Shown piece after piece: positions 37,901 to 46,667 of a stretch of 64,000 bases of DNA (positions are counted from its first letter, which is position 1; each line of letters starts with the position of its first letter). The notes below the pieces were generated by a model. It did no database searches. It was not told the DNA's origin and saw only the letters and a list, made by a program, of their open reading frames with translations. Made by a program: the position numbers and the translations under genes. Source of the DNA: Janthinobacterium aquaticum (GTDB lineage Bacteria; Pseudomonadota; Gammaproteobacteria; Burkholderiales; Burkholderiaceae_D). Location of the stretch: the NCBI RefSeq assembly GCF_009208565.1, contig NZ_WFLK01000014.1:148684-212683 (forward strand). The letters are read 5' to 3'.

Positions 37901-38568
37901 ACCTGATCGAGAAACGCGTGGCGCTGCTGACGGCCTACCAGGATCGCGCCTATGCGCAGCAGTACCTGGACTTTGTCGGCCAGGTCCGCTCGGCCGAAAG
38001 CGCACTGGGCACGCCGCATCTGCGCCTGACCGAAGCAGTGGCGCGCTACTTCTACAAGCTGATGGCCTACAAGGACGAGTACGAAGTGGCGCGGCTGTAC
38101 ACCGACGGCGCTTTCCAGGCCAAGATCGCCGCCATGTTCGAGGGCGAAACCACGCTTAAATTCCACCTGGCGCCGCCGATCTTTGCCAAGACCGATGCGC
38201 AGGGCCATCTGATCAAGAAGGAATATGGTCCGTGGATGATGAAGGCCTTCGGCCTGCTGGCCAAATTCAAAGGCCTGCGCGGTGGTCCGTTTGACGTGTT
38301 TGGCCGCACCGCCGAGCGCAAGATGGAGCGCGCCCTGATCGCCGAATACCGCGACACGGTGGGCGGCTTGCTGCCACGCTTGACGGCGGCCAAACTGGCG
38401 CAGGCGGTGGCCATTGCCAGCATCCCGGAAGATATCCGCGGCTATGGCCATGTGAAAGAGCGTCACCTGCAGGCGGCAAAAGAGAAGGAAGCGAGCCTGC
38501 TGCGCGCCTTCAATGCGCCACCGGCGGCGGCAGCGCGGCCAGCGGTCGAGATGGTCACGATGGCTTGA
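34978..38568 (+). CDS. Indolepyruvate ferredoxin oxidoreductase, fused IorA-IorB type
   Basis: A 1196-residue enzyme that oxidatively decarboxylates arylpyruvates to aryl-acyl-CoA, with thiamine diphosphate and iron-sulphur clusters. In order: an IorA-like pyrimidine-binding domain (to about residue 430), a thiamine-binding domain with CSGCPHNSSTKVPEGSRALAG (about 460-480), a four-cysteine cluster motif CEGCGDCSVQSNC (about 666-678) and a C-terminal gamma-type domain opening with LVTGIGGTGVVTVGQIL (about 755). All sit on one chain, as in aerobic proteobacteria. It lies downstream of 4-hydroxyphenylpyruvate dioxygenase, suggesting shared work on aromatic amino acids, though the 345-base gap implies its own promoter. 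Confidence 0.95.
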   Translation: MNAPIKGSSLEPGPHAGEISLDDKYTLERGRAFMTGTQALIRLPMMQRERDLKAGLNTAGYITGYRGSPVTSVDMTAVKAKKYLDAHHVKFHPGLNEDLAATAVWGTQQTNLFEDAKYDGVFGMWYGKGPGVDRCGDVFKHANNAGSAKHGGVLVLAGDDHAAKSSSTAHQSDHILNACGIPVLYPSSVQEYIDYGLHAWAMSRYTGLWVSMKCVTDIIESGAVVDFDPDRVQIALPLDFEMPAGGLNIRWPDTVLEQEVRMNSYKWYAALAYARANKLNKIIWDSPKARIGIITAGKSYLDTRQALADLGIDEQVAADIGIRLYKIGMTWPLEADGVHEFAKGLDEILVVEEKRQILEYALKEELYNLKDGERPRVVGKFDDTGEWSNQKGTGHGDWLLPATYELNPAMIARAIASRISRYYAGHPVEQRVKQRIAYLEAKENVLKAISVKPDPQKDRTPFFCSGCPHNSSTKVPEGSRALAGIGCHYMVLWMDRETSTFTHMGAEGVTWVGQAPFTNEKHVFTNLGDGTYFHSGILAIRAAVSAKVNITYKILFNDAVAMTGGQEFDGPLSPALISRQIAAEGVSPIIVVTDEPEKYPSDYAWADGVTVRHRSELMDVQRELRDMPGVSAMIYDQTCASEKRRRRKRNEYPDPAKRAVINEAVCEGCGDCSVQSNCLSVEPLETELGRKRQINQSSCNKDFSCTTGFCPSFVTVEGGGLKKPKKAASTEQSAEAPALPTPQLPSTAEPFGILVTGIGGTGVVTVGQILAMAAHVEGKGCSVLDMSGLAQKGGPVMSHVRLADSQDDIHSTRVGTGAADLVIGCDLIVTASRDALSRMGEGRSWAMINSTSSSTAAFVKNPDWQFPGVGARLEIEKACGADHVDFIDAGQIATALMGDSIATNMFMLGYAWQKGKVPLSEAAIMKAIELNNVSVGFNKAAFNWGRAGAHDTASLVRMTTPAKVVEFKRIETLDDLIEKRVALLTAYQDRAYAQQYLDFVGQVRSAESALGTPHLRLTEAVARYFYKLMAYKDEYEVARLYTDGAFQAKIAAMFEGETTLKFHLAPPIFAKTDAQGHLIKKEYGPWMMKAFGLLAKFKGLRGGPFDVFGRTAERKMERALIAEYRDTVGGLLPRLTAAKLAQAVAIASIPEDIRGYGHVKERHLQAAKEKEASLLRAFNAPPAAAARPAVEMVTMA

Positions 38569-38592
38569 TCGTCGCCGGCCGTGCTGGTACGA

Positions 38593-38617
38593 ATGGCGCC
38601 TGCGGGCGCCATTTTTT
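38593..38617 (+). terminator. Intrinsic terminator after the IOR gene
   Basis: ATGGCGCC (38593-38600), TGCG loop, GGCGCCAT (38605-38612), then a T-run, 24 bases past the stop codon. Confidence 0.88.
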
Positions 38618-38668
38618 ACCGGTATCATTTTTACTATAGAAATAAGCAATTGTTTTCTTAAAAAGCAC

Positions 38669-38674
38669 TATAAT
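38669..38674 (+). promoter_or_regulatory. -10 element of the S41 protease promoter
   Basis: A consensus TATAAT in an AT-rich stretch about 30 bases before the start codon of the S41 lipoprotein gene. The -35 at the right distance (GCAATT) is poor, so activation or an extended element may compensate. Confidence 0.45.
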
Positions 38675-38703
38675 TAAAATAGTTTCTTTAAGGAAAATAT
38701 TTC

Positions 38704-40212
38704 ATGAAATCGATGCGTTTGTTTGCCCTGGCAGCGCCAGTTCTTGTCGTGTTGAGTGCCTGTGGCGGCGGAGGGGGCGACAGCACTCCTGCTGTCAGCA
38801 ATGGTGGCAGCACGCCACCGACCACCACCACGCCCACCACGCCTACCATCGTGGCGTCCGCCACGGTGCAGAACCGGTGCGAAAAGCCGCGCAGCGGCAA
38901 CGCCACTGATCAGCAGGGCACCTTGCTCAACGAGCAGACCTGGGTGCGCAGCTGGATCGATGAAACCTACCTGTGGTACCAGGAAGTACCGACCAATTTG
39001 CTGCCGCAAAACTACAGCACGCCGGTCGCTTATTTCAATGTATTGAAAACCAGCGCCACCACCGCCTCGGGCAAGCCCAAGGACCAGTTTCACTTTACCT
39101 ACGCCACCGCCGAGTGGGAAGCGTCGCTCAAGGGCGTTGAATTCGGTTACGGCTTCCTGTTGGGCATCGAGCGCAATACGCCGCCACGGCGCGCCGTGAT
39201 CGCCATGATTGAACCGGGCTCGCCGGCCGCGCGTGCGGGGCTGCAACGCGGCGACGTGCTGCAAAGCGTCGATGGCGTGGACTTTGTCAGCGCCAGCGGC
39301 CAGGCCAATGTCGATACCCTGAACGCCGGCCTGTCGCCCAGTACGATTGGTACCCACAACCTGGTTTTCAGCCGCAACGGCAGCACCGTCAGCACCAGCC
39401 TGACGGCAGCCAACGTTGATACTACTGCCGTGCAAAACCAGCGTATTATCGATACGCCTACCGGCAAGGTCGGCTACCTGACCTTCAATACCCACAACAA
39501 CGTGGCCGAGCGCCAGTTGATCACCGCCATACAGCAGTTCCAGGCGGCCGGCATCACCGACCTGGTGCTCGACGTGCGCTATAACGGCGGCGGTCTGCTC
39601 GATATCGCCAACGAACTGGCCTACATGATTGCCGGGCCGCAGGCCACCAGCGGCAAGACGTTCGAGCAGCTCGTCTTCAATGACAAGACCCGGGCCGAAG
39701 CGCCGATGCTGTTCCGTAGCCGCAGCGTGGGCTTTGCCGCACCACAGCCGGTCACGGCCAACCAGGCCTTGCCGTACTTGGGCCTCAAACGCGTGACCTT
39801 GCTGACCACTGGCAGCACCTGCTCGGCCAGCGAGTCGATTATCAACAGCCTGCGCGGCGTCGATGTCGAGGTCAACCTGATCGGTGGCACCACCTGTGGC
39901 AAGCCGTATGGCTTTTATCCGCAGCCCAATTGCGGCACTACCTACTTTGCCGTGCAGTTCAAGGGCGTCAATGCCAAGGGGTTCGGAGATTTTGCCGACG
40001 GCATGTCGCCTACCTGCAGCGTCGCGGACGACTACGCGCACGCACTGGGCGACAGCAATGAAGCGATGCTGGCCGCGGCGCTGCGCTACCGCACCACCGG
40101 CAGCTGTGCACCGGCGACCGGCATGAGCCGTCTGCTGGCGACCATGGAAAGTTCGGAAAGCGTGGCGATGCGCCTGTTGCGGCCGCAATACAAGGAGATT
40201 GCCGTACGCTGA
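38704..40212 (+). CDS. S41-family (C-terminal-processing type) peptidase, predicted lipoprotein
   Basis: A 502-residue secreted serine protease. A lipoprotein signal ends in the lipobox Leu-Ser-Ala-Cys, with Cys17 followed by Gly residues, then a Thr/Pro-rich linker. A PDZ-like region follows (LLGIERNTPPRRAVIAMIEPGSPAARAGLQRGDVLQSVDG; quoted for position at about residues 155-195). The S41 core has DLVLDVRYNGGG, the nucleophile Ser in CSASES and the Lys in TCGKPYG. It is probably anchored to the outer membrane facing periplasm or outside. A TonB receptor and an M14 peptidase follow, suggesting peptide use. Confidence 0.92.
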   Translation: MKSMRLFALAAPVLVVLSACGGGGGDSTPAVSNGGSTPPTTTTPTTPTIVASATVQNRCEKPRSGNATDQQGTLLNEQTWVRSWIDETYLWYQEVPTNLLPQNYSTPVAYFNVLKTSATTASGKPKDQFHFTYATAEWEASLKGVEFGYGFLLGIERNTPPRRAVIAMIEPGSPAARAGLQRGDVLQSVDGVDFVSASGQANVDTLNAGLSPSTIGTHNLVFSRNGSTVSTSLTAANVDTTAVQNQRIIDTPTGKVGYLTFNTHNNVAERQLITAIQQFQAAGITDLVLDVRYNGGGLLDIANELAYMIAGPQATSGKTFEQLVFNDKTRAEAPMLFRSRSVGFAAPQPVTANQALPYLGLKRVTLLTTGSTCSASESIINSLRGVDVEVNLIGGTTCGKPYGFYPQPNCGTTYFAVQFKGVNAKGFGDFADGMSPTCSVADDYAHALGDSNEAMLAAALRYRTTGSCAPATGMSRLLATMESSESVAMRLLRPQYKEIAVR

Positions 40213-40318
40213 TCTTTGCTTATAACAATATTCGTATAAGGAAAGAAGAAAGCATTCGTTCTGTAACGGAGTGTAACTTGATATTGTGCGGGGTTTCTTA
40301 CCTCTAAGAATTTTAGCA

Positions 40319-43039
40319 ATGCACAAACAGTTCAAGTTACACCCGCTCACTTTCGCCGTACTGGCCATGCTGGGCGGCGCCGCAACGCAGGCGCAGGCAC
40401 AAACGCCGGCGCCTGCAGCGGACAGCACTGCCGCAGCTACCCCGCAGGCAGTCGTCGTCACCGGCTCGCGCATTCCGCGCGCCAGCCTGGAAGGCCCGTC
40501 GTCGGTGACCATCCTGACCGGTGATGAAATCACCAAGCAAGGCTACAAGAACGTCTTCGATGCACTGAACAACCAAGTGCAGAACAGCGGCTTTACGCAG
40601 GGCGAGGACTACGGCAACACCTTCACGCCGTCGGCCAACACCATCAGCCTGCGCGGCCTGGGCCCGAACCACACGCTGATCCTGCTGAACGGCCGCCGCC
40701 TGGCCGACTTCCCGATCGCCTATGACGGCGCGGTCAATTTCACCAACCTGGCCAACATCCCGTCAAGCATTGTCGACCGTATCGAGATCCTCAACGGCGG
40801 CGCCTCGGCCATCTACGGTTCGGACGCGATTGCCGGCGTGGTCAACGTGATCCTGAAAAAACAGGCCGAAGGCTTCGATATCAACGTCAAGGCCGGCGGC
40901 ACCTCGCGCGGCGGCGCCGGCAGCCAGCGCGTGCAGCTGACCGGCGGCGGCAATTTCGACAAGCTCCACACCCTGTTCAGCGTCGAGCTGAGCCAGCGCG
41001 ACCCTTTGTCGAGCATGGACCGCGACTTTATGTCGAGCCGTTCGGGCACGCCGACCATCGTTGCTTCGCGCCGCACCTTGCAGTCCGGTACGTCCGGCAG
41101 CTATGTCGACCTGGGCAACACCTGCAATGACTTCGGCGACATGTACGGTGGCAGCGTGATCAAGTACACGGCCAAAAACGGCAGCTATTGCGCCAGCCCG
41201 AAAACGCGCCCGACCTACTGGACCACGCAGACCAAGAACGAAAGCCAGAACGTGTTCGGCAGCGCCAACTATGAGCTCAATGCCGACACCACCCTGTTTG
41301 CCGACTTTCTGCTGGGCAAGAACAAGACCATCAACAACACGCGCGGCCCGTCATGGACCTCGGCTTCGCTCAATGGCGGCTCGTTCTTGAACCAGAACAC
41401 CGGCGCCTACGAAGAGTGGACACGCTATATCTCGCCTGAAGAAATCGGCGGCGTGCAGCGCTACAACCGCAGCTGGGACGACCTGGCCACCGCCATCTCG
41501 CTGGGCGCCAAGGGCACCATTCCCGGCACCGCCTGGCAGTATGAAGCGAACTACAACGCCTCGATCTACAAGAGCGAAGGCCATGTGCCGCGCATGCGGG
41601 CCAATATCGACAGCTTTTTCCTGGGGCCGAAACTGGGCACCGACGCCAATGGCGTGGCCGTCTACGCACCTGACCCGGCACGCTTGTCGCGCGCGCTGAC
41701 GCCAGCCGAATTCGACACCATTACCGATTACGCCACCAGCCACGACAAGGCCTGGACCAATACCCTGAGCCTGGCCACCAATGGCGACCTGTTCCAGATG
41801 CCGGCCGGCACCGCCAAGATTGCCACGATTGCCGAACTGGGCAAGCAGGGCTTCCGCAATGAACCCGATGCGCGCATCAACCAGGGCTATTTCAATCTGG
41901 CGCAGGGCTCCAGCCTGACCACCGGCACCCGCTCGCGCGCGGCGCTCGGTGCAGAGCTGAACCTGCCGCTGCATGAAAAACTGACCGGCACGCTGGCCGG
42001 CCGTTATGACCGCTACAGCTTTGCCGGCCGCAAGGAAGGCAAATTCACGTATAACGGTGGGCTTGAACTGCGTCCGGCACCCGACCTGCTGTTCCGCGCC
42101 AACTACGCTACCAGCTTCCGCGCACCGGACATGAACTATATCTACCAGGCGCGCGGCACCGGCTACTATTCGAGCACCACCGACTACTACCGCTGCGGCG
42201 CGACCGGCCAGCCGATCGAGACCTGCGAGTTCGCCAACAAGTCGCCTGGCGCCGACTATGTGCAGAACGGCAGCCGCGACCTGCAGTCGGAAAAAGGCAA
42301 GTCGTTTGGCGTGGGCGCCGTCTGGTCGCCAAGCGCCAACTTCGACGTCTCGGTCGACTACTGGAACATCAAGATCGATGACCTGGTGACCAACCTCAGC
42401 GACGACAAGCTGCTGCGCGATGAAGCCGATTGCCGCCTGGGCAAGACCGACATCAATTCGCCGACCTGCGTCGATACGCTCGGCCGCATCGAGCGCTATT
42501 CGGCCACGGCCCTGAACAAGGCCGGCGAGATCAAGACCATTACGGTCAACCCGATCAACGCGGCCAAGCAAAGCAGCAGCGGCATCGACATCAGCGCCAA
42601 GTACCTGCTGCGCACCAGCGACTACGGCCGCTTTGCCTTCAAGGCCAACTATGCCAAAGTGCTGAGCAAGAAATCGCAGCAGTTCGCCGGTGACGAGGAA
42701 ATCGACGAAACCAAATCGATGACCAATATGGACTGGCCCGACAAGCTCAACCTGAGCGTCAACTGGAGTGCCGGCGACTGGTCCAACACGCTGCTGGTGA
42801 GCCGCTACGGCAAGGTGCCCAACAGCGCCGGCACCGCCTACCTGACGCCCACCGCGCTGGCCAACATCAGCACCGTGTACCGCATCAGCGATCGCGCCAG
42901 CCTGTCGGTGATCGTCAACAACGTGTTTGACAAGATCAAGCGCGACAGCAGCGGCGGCTGGCCGTACTACCCGATCGGCAATTACAGCCCGGTCGGCCGC
43001 CAGGGCTGGATCGAATTCAACTACCACTTTGGCAGTTGA
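40319..43039 (+). CDS. TonB-dependent outer-membrane receptor
   Basis: A 906-residue receptor. A signal peptide ends Ala-Gln-Ala (near residue 28). A TonB box-like VVVTGSRIPR opens the plug domain (about residues 45-165), with NTISLRGLGPNHTLILLNGRRL and VDRIEILNGGASAIYGSDAIAGVVNVI. A 22-strand barrel follows, ending in Gly-Ser after YHF. Substrate unknown; neighbouring proteases point to peptides. ATG 40319 is chosen as the start of the signal peptide; the ribosome site is weak, and a small TTCTTA/TAAGAA hairpin lies just before it. It follows the S41 gene by 106 bases and ends at a terminator. Confidence 0.95.
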   Translation: MHKQFKLHPLTFAVLAMLGGAATQAQAQTPAPAADSTAAATPQAVVVTGSRIPRASLEGPSSVTILTGDEITKQGYKNVFDALNNQVQNSGFTQGEDYGNTFTPSANTISLRGLGPNHTLILLNGRRLADFPIAYDGAVNFTNLANIPSSIVDRIEILNGGASAIYGSDAIAGVVNVILKKQAEGFDINVKAGGTSRGGAGSQRVQLTGGGNFDKLHTLFSVELSQRDPLSSMDRDFMSSRSGTPTIVASRRTLQSGTSGSYVDLGNTCNDFGDMYGGSVIKYTAKNGSYCASPKTRPTYWTTQTKNESQNVFGSANYELNADTTLFADFLLGKNKTINNTRGPSWTSASLNGGSFLNQNTGAYEEWTRYISPEEIGGVQRYNRSWDDLATAISLGAKGTIPGTAWQYEANYNASIYKSEGHVPRMRANIDSFFLGPKLGTDANGVAVYAPDPARLSRALTPAEFDTITDYATSHDKAWTNTLSLATNGDLFQMPAGTAKIATIAELGKQGFRNEPDARINQGYFNLAQGSSLTTGTRSRAALGAELNLPLHEKLTGTLAGRYDRYSFAGRKEGKFTYNGGLELRPAPDLLFRANYATSFRAPDMNYIYQARGTGYYSSTTDYYRCGATGQPIETCEFANKSPGADYVQNGSRDLQSEKGKSFGVGAVWSPSANFDVSVDYWNIKIDDLVTNLSDDKLLRDEADCRLGKTDINSPTCVDTLGRIERYSATALNKAGEIKTITVNPINAAKQSSSGIDISAKYLLRTSDYGRFAFKANYAKVLSKKSQQFAGDEEIDETKSMTNMDWPDKLNLSVNWSAGDWSNTLLVSRYGKVPNSAGTAYLTPTALANISTVYRISDRASLSVIVNNVFDKIKRDSSGGWPYYPIGNYSPVGRQGWIEFNYHFGS

Positions 43040-43066
43040 TTGAACCGAGCAGGTGAGTGAGGTAGC

Positions 43067-43103
43067 AAAAAGCCGGGACAGTATCGCTGTCCCGGCTTTT
43101 TTT
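43067..43103 (+). terminator. Strong intrinsic terminator after the TonB receptor gene
   Basis: AGCCGGGACAG (43071-43081), five-base loop, CTGTCCCGGCT (43087-43097), flanked by A residues on the left and a run of seven T residues on the right. Confidence 0.93.
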
Positions 43104-43159
43104 GCGTCTGTTTGACCCTATAATCGTCCGCTTTCCTTCCCACTGCCGGAGCCTGCCCG

Positions 43160-44935
43160 ATGCCACGCCATACCCTGTTGTCCCTCGTGTTGTTGTCCCT
43201 GTTCGCTACCCAGGCGCAAGCTGCGGCGCCCTTGACCACCGTGTCGGAGCGCTCCGGCTTTGTACAGACGGGCCGCTACGCCGAAGTGGAAACGCTGTGC
43301 CGCCAGTTCCAGGCGCGCTATCCGAAGCAGGTGCGCTGTTTTGAATTTGGCCGCACGCCGGAGAACCGCCCGATGCTGGTGCTGGCCGTGTCGAATACGG
43401 GCGCTTTGACGCCTGAGGCGGTAAAGCAGCGCAAGCTGCCGGTGCTACTGGTGCAGGGCGGCATCCACGCCGGCGAGATCGACGGCAAGGACGCCGGTTT
43501 TCTGGCGTTGCGCCAGGTGCTCGACGGCCAGGCGGCCAAGGGCGCGCTCGACAAGCAGGTGCTGCTGTTCGTGCCGGTGTTTAATATCGACGGCCATGAG
43601 CGCTTCGGCCAGTGGAATCGCCCCAACCAGCGCGGCCCGGTGGAAATGGGCTGGCGCAGCACGGCGCAGAACTACAATCTGAACCGCGACTACATGAAGG
43701 CCGACGCGCCTGAAATGCAGCATATGCTGGCGCTGGTCAATGCCTGGGATCCGCTGGCCTATGTCGACCTGCACGTGACCGACGGCGCGCAGTTCGAGCC
43801 CGATATTTCGGTGCAGGTCGAACCCGTGCATGCGGGCGATGCCGCCCTGCGCGTGGCCGGCACGGCGCTGCGCGACAATGTGCTGGCCGACCTGGCCCGC
43901 CAGGGTTCGGACCCGAAACCGTTCTATAACTCGTTTGCGAAAGAAGACGACCCGCAATCGGGCTTTGTCGATTCGGCCCCCAATCCGCGTTTTTCGCATG
44001 GCTACTTCCTGCTGCGTAACCGCTTCGGCATGCTGGTCGAAACCCACTCGTGGAAAGACTATCCGACCCGCGTGCGCATTACCCGCAACACCATCGTCTC
44101 GCTGCTCGAACAGATGGCGCAGCATGGCCAGGCGTGGCAGCAAACGGCGCACGAGGCCGATGCACGCGCCAGCGCCCTGGCCGGCAGCGTGCTGCCGCTG
44201 ACGTATAAAACCACCGCGCACAGTCGCATGATCGAGTTTCGTGGTTACGCCTATACGCGCACGCCGTCCGAGGTGTCGGGCGCCCTGATGACGCGCTACG
44301 ATGAAAAAACGCCGCAACTTTGGACGGTGCCGCTGCGCGACGAGATCGTGCCCGATATCGAGATCGATGCACCGAAAGCCGGCTATATCGTGCCGGCTGC
44401 GCGCGCACAGATGGTGGCAGCCAAGTTGCGCCAGCATGGCGTGGCCTACCAGGTGCTGCCCGCTGCGATTGCCGCGCAGCCGGTGGAAACTTTCCGCGCC
44501 ACCCAGGTGAAATTCGGTGCGCAGTCGTTCGAAGGACGCCAGACGGCCAGCGTGCAGGGCTCGTGGCAGCCGGAAACGCGCGCCGTTGGCGCCGGCGCCC
44601 TGTACGTGCCGGTAGCGCAGGCCAAGTCGCGCCTGGTGGTGGCGCTGTTCGAGCCGCTGGCGCCCGATTCGCTGCTGGCCTGGGGCAGTTTCAATACGGC
44701 GTTTGAGCGCAAGGAATACATGGAAGACTATGTGGCCGAAGACGTGGCGCGCGCCCAGATGGCCGCCGACCCGGCGCTGGCGCAGGCGTTCCAGGCGAAA
44801 CTGGCCAGCGATCCCGAATTTGCCAAAAACCCCAAGGCACGGCTGGAATTTTTTGCGCGCCGCCACAGCTCGTGGGATGAGCGATTGAACCTGTATCCGG
44901 TCATGCGCGCCGATGTGGCGCCGCTGCAGAAATAA
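43160..44935 (+). CDS. M14-family zinc carboxypeptidase, secreted
   Basis: A 591-residue protein with a signal peptide (cut near Ala22) and an M14 peptidase domain. The zinc ligands His and Glu lie in GGIHAGEIDGKD and the third ligand His in YVDLHVTDG. A substrate-binding NYNLNRDYMK segment and the general-base Glu in VETHSWKDYPTR fit the fold. The C-terminal about 200 residues are extra and have no named domain. Likely periplasmic or outside; removes C-terminal residues from peptides. It follows the terminator of the TonB receptor gene, with its own start region. Confidence 0.92.
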   Translation: MPRHTLLSLVLLSLFATQAQAAAPLTTVSERSGFVQTGRYAEVETLCRQFQARYPKQVRCFEFGRTPENRPMLVLAVSNTGALTPEAVKQRKLPVLLVQGGIHAGEIDGKDAGFLALRQVLDGQAAKGALDKQVLLFVPVFNIDGHERFGQWNRPNQRGPVEMGWRSTAQNYNLNRDYMKADAPEMQHMLALVNAWDPLAYVDLHVTDGAQFEPDISVQVEPVHAGDAALRVAGTALRDNVLADLARQGSDPKPFYNSFAKEDDPQSGFVDSAPNPRFSHGYFLLRNRFGMLVETHSWKDYPTRVRITRNTIVSLLEQMAQHGQAWQQTAHEADARASALAGSVLPLTYKTTAHSRMIEFRGYAYTRTPSEVSGALMTRYDEKTPQLWTVPLRDEIVPDIEIDAPKAGYIVPAARAQMVAAKLRQHGVAYQVLPAAIAAQPVETFRATQVKFGAQSFEGRQTASVQGSWQPETRAVGAGALYVPVAQAKSRLVVALFEPLAPDSLLAWGSFNTAFERKEYMEDYVAEDVARAQMAADPALAQAFQAKLASDPEFAKNPKARLEFFARRHSSWDERLNLYPVMRADVAPLQK

Positions 44936-45027
44936 GCACGCGCGAACAAAAGCGCCCAATCGTGCAGTATGGTGAAAATGCTATGCTGGCGTCCTCCCCG
45001 TGACCGGGATGCCATGGATGCCAGCAT

Positions 45028-46188
45028 ATGACACTGCAAGTTGCCGCAGCACCGAAGAAAATTCTTGTATTGAGCGTATCGGCCGGCGCCGGCCATATGC
45101 GCGCCGCGCAGGCCATCGAGGCCTATGCGGCGCAGGCTGGCGGCGGCGGGGCCGTCGTGGCCAGCCACCTGGACGTGATGGATTTCGTCACGCCGGCCTT
45201 TCGCAAGCTGTACACCGATTTCTACATCAAGCTGGTCAACAAGGCGCCTGCGCTGTGGGGCTATCTGTACCAGGCAACCCACGCGGCACCGCAAAACAGC
45301 TCGATGCAGCGGCTGCGGCGCGCCGTCGAGCGGCTCAACACGCGCGCGCTGATGCAGCAGATCGCCGCCTTTCGCCCCGACGCCATTGTCTGCACCCATT
45401 TCCTGCCGGCCGAACTGCTGTCGCGCGCCTTGCGCCAGCAGCAGCTGGACTGCCCGGTCTGGGTGCAGGTGACCGATTTCGACCTGCACCGCATGTGGGT
45501 GCACGAGCATATGCGCGGCTACTTTGCCGCCACCGACGAAGTGGCGTTTCGCATGCGCCACGAAGGCATTGCGCCCGCGCAGATCCATGTGACCGGCATT
45601 CCCGTCATGCCGGTGTTTGCGCAGGCGCCCGAGCGCGCGCAGTGCGCCGCCCAGTTTGGCATCGATCCACAGCGCAAGACCATTTTGCTGATGGGCGGCG
45701 GCGCGGGCCTGGGCAGCCTTGACACGATAGCGGCGCGCCTGCTGGCGCTGGAGGCAGACTTCCAGCTGATCGTCCTGGCCGGCAAGAATGCGGCGGCGCT
45801 GGCGGCATTGGAGAAACTGGCCGGCCAGCATCCGGGACGCCTGCTGGCGCAGGGCTTTACCAACCAGGTCGAACGGCTGATGGCCTGCGCCGACCTGGTC
45901 ATTACCAAGCCTGGTGGCCTCACGACCTCGGAGTGCCTGGCGCTGGGTCTGCCGATGATCGTCAATTCGCCGATACCGGGCCAGGAAGAGCGCAACGCCG
46001 ACTATCTGCTCGAGCAGGGCGTGGCCCTGAAGGCGTTTGATGCGGTGACGCTGGAATACCGCGTACAGCATCTGCTGGCCCATCCCTCGCAGCTGGCCGA
46101 CATGCGCGCCAGGGCGCTGGCACTGGGCCGGCCGCTTGCCGGCGCAGTGGTGGTCGAACAGGTGCTGGCCGAAGGAGCCGGCGCATGA
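45028..46188 (+). CDS. MurG/MGDG-synthase-type lipid glycosyltransferase (GT28-like)
   Basis: A 386-residue glycosyltransferase with a GT-B fold. The N-terminus ILVLSVSAGAGHMRAAQAIEAY and the VVASHLDVMDFVTPAFRKLYTDFYI region are the signature of monogalactosyl/diglucosyl-diacylglycerol synthases, not of MurG itself. The C-terminal donor-binding part has ILLMGGGAGLG and the ITKPGGLTTSECLALGLPMIV loop. It probably transfers a sugar from a nucleotide donor to a lipid on the inner face of the membrane; lipid and sugar are unknown. It is the first gene of a four-gene overlapping operon (ATGA into the next). Confidence 0.9.
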   Translation: MTLQVAAAPKKILVLSVSAGAGHMRAAQAIEAYAAQAGGGGAVVASHLDVMDFVTPAFRKLYTDFYIKLVNKAPALWGYLYQATHAAPQNSSMQRLRRAVERLNTRALMQQIAAFRPDAIVCTHFLPAELLSRALRQQQLDCPVWVQVTDFDLHRMWVHEHMRGYFAATDEVAFRMRHEGIAPAQIHVTGIPVMPVFAQAPERAQCAAQFGIDPQRKTILLMGGGAGLGSLDTIAARLLALEADFQLIVLAGKNAAALAALEKLAGQHPGRLLAQGFTNQVERLMACADLVITKPGGLTTSECLALGLPMIVNSPIPGQEERNADYLLEQGVALKAFDAVTLEYRVQHLLAHPSQLADMRARALALGRPLAGAVVVEQVLAEGAGA

Positions 46189-46667
46189 GTGACGCGGCGG
46201 TCAAGCCGTGGCAGATCGCGCTGACGCTGGCCTGGGTGGCGCTGCTCGGACTGTTTTTCGCACAGGTGGAAATCCAGATCGAAGGGCCGGCCGGCTGGGC
46301 TGCCAATCTGCCCACCTGGCGCATCGAGCATCACTGGCTGCTCGACATTTTCTGGGGCGGGCGTCCGATGACCGGCTACCATGCCTGGGTGTTTCCGTTC
46401 ATTGCGCTGTTTTTTCACTTTCCGATGCTGTTCATGGCGCAGTGGTCGGCGCGCCTCGAATGCCGCGCCGTCGGCTGCATCATGCTGTTCTGGATTATCG
46501 AAGACTATCTGTGGTTTGTCTTTAACTCCGCCTACGGCGTGGCCCGGTTCAATCCTGCCGATGTCGCCTGGCACAAGCACTGGCTGTGGTTTGCACCGAC
46601 CGACTACTGGGTCTCGCTGCTGCTGGCCGGCGTGCTGCTATGGCTTTCCTACCGGAGAAAAGCATGA
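46185..46667 (+). CDS. Polytopic membrane protein, unknown function
   Basis: A 160-residue protein with four hydrophobic segments (about residues 10-27, 65-85, 95-115 and 138-155) and many Trp, Phe and His residues between them (HHWLLDIFWGG, AWHKHWLWFAPTDYW). I recognise no family. The start overlaps the glycosyltransferase stop as ATGA and its own stop overlaps the next start as ATGA, so it is translated with both. Position suggests a membrane partner of the glycosyltransferase or a lipid-handling protein; this is inference. Confidence 0.75.
   Translation: MSDAAVKPWQIALTLAWVALLGLFFAQVEIQIEGPAGWAANLPTWRIEHHWLLDIFWGGRPMTGYHAWVFPFIALFFHFPMLFMAQWSARLECRAVGCIMLFWIIEDYLWFVFNSAYGVARFNPADVAWHKHWLWFAPTDYWVSLLLAGVLLWLSYRRKA

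Noticed and set aside
35599..38649. A 1016-residue open frame on the minus strand opposite the IOR gene
   Set aside because: Same cause: third-position GC bias keeps stops away on the opposite strand. The IOR frame has cofactor motifs and a ribosome site.
45028..46188. MurG of peptidoglycan synthesis
   Set aside because: The N-terminus follows the MGDG/diglucosyl-diacylglycerol synthase pattern and the gene is not in a division and cell wall cluster.
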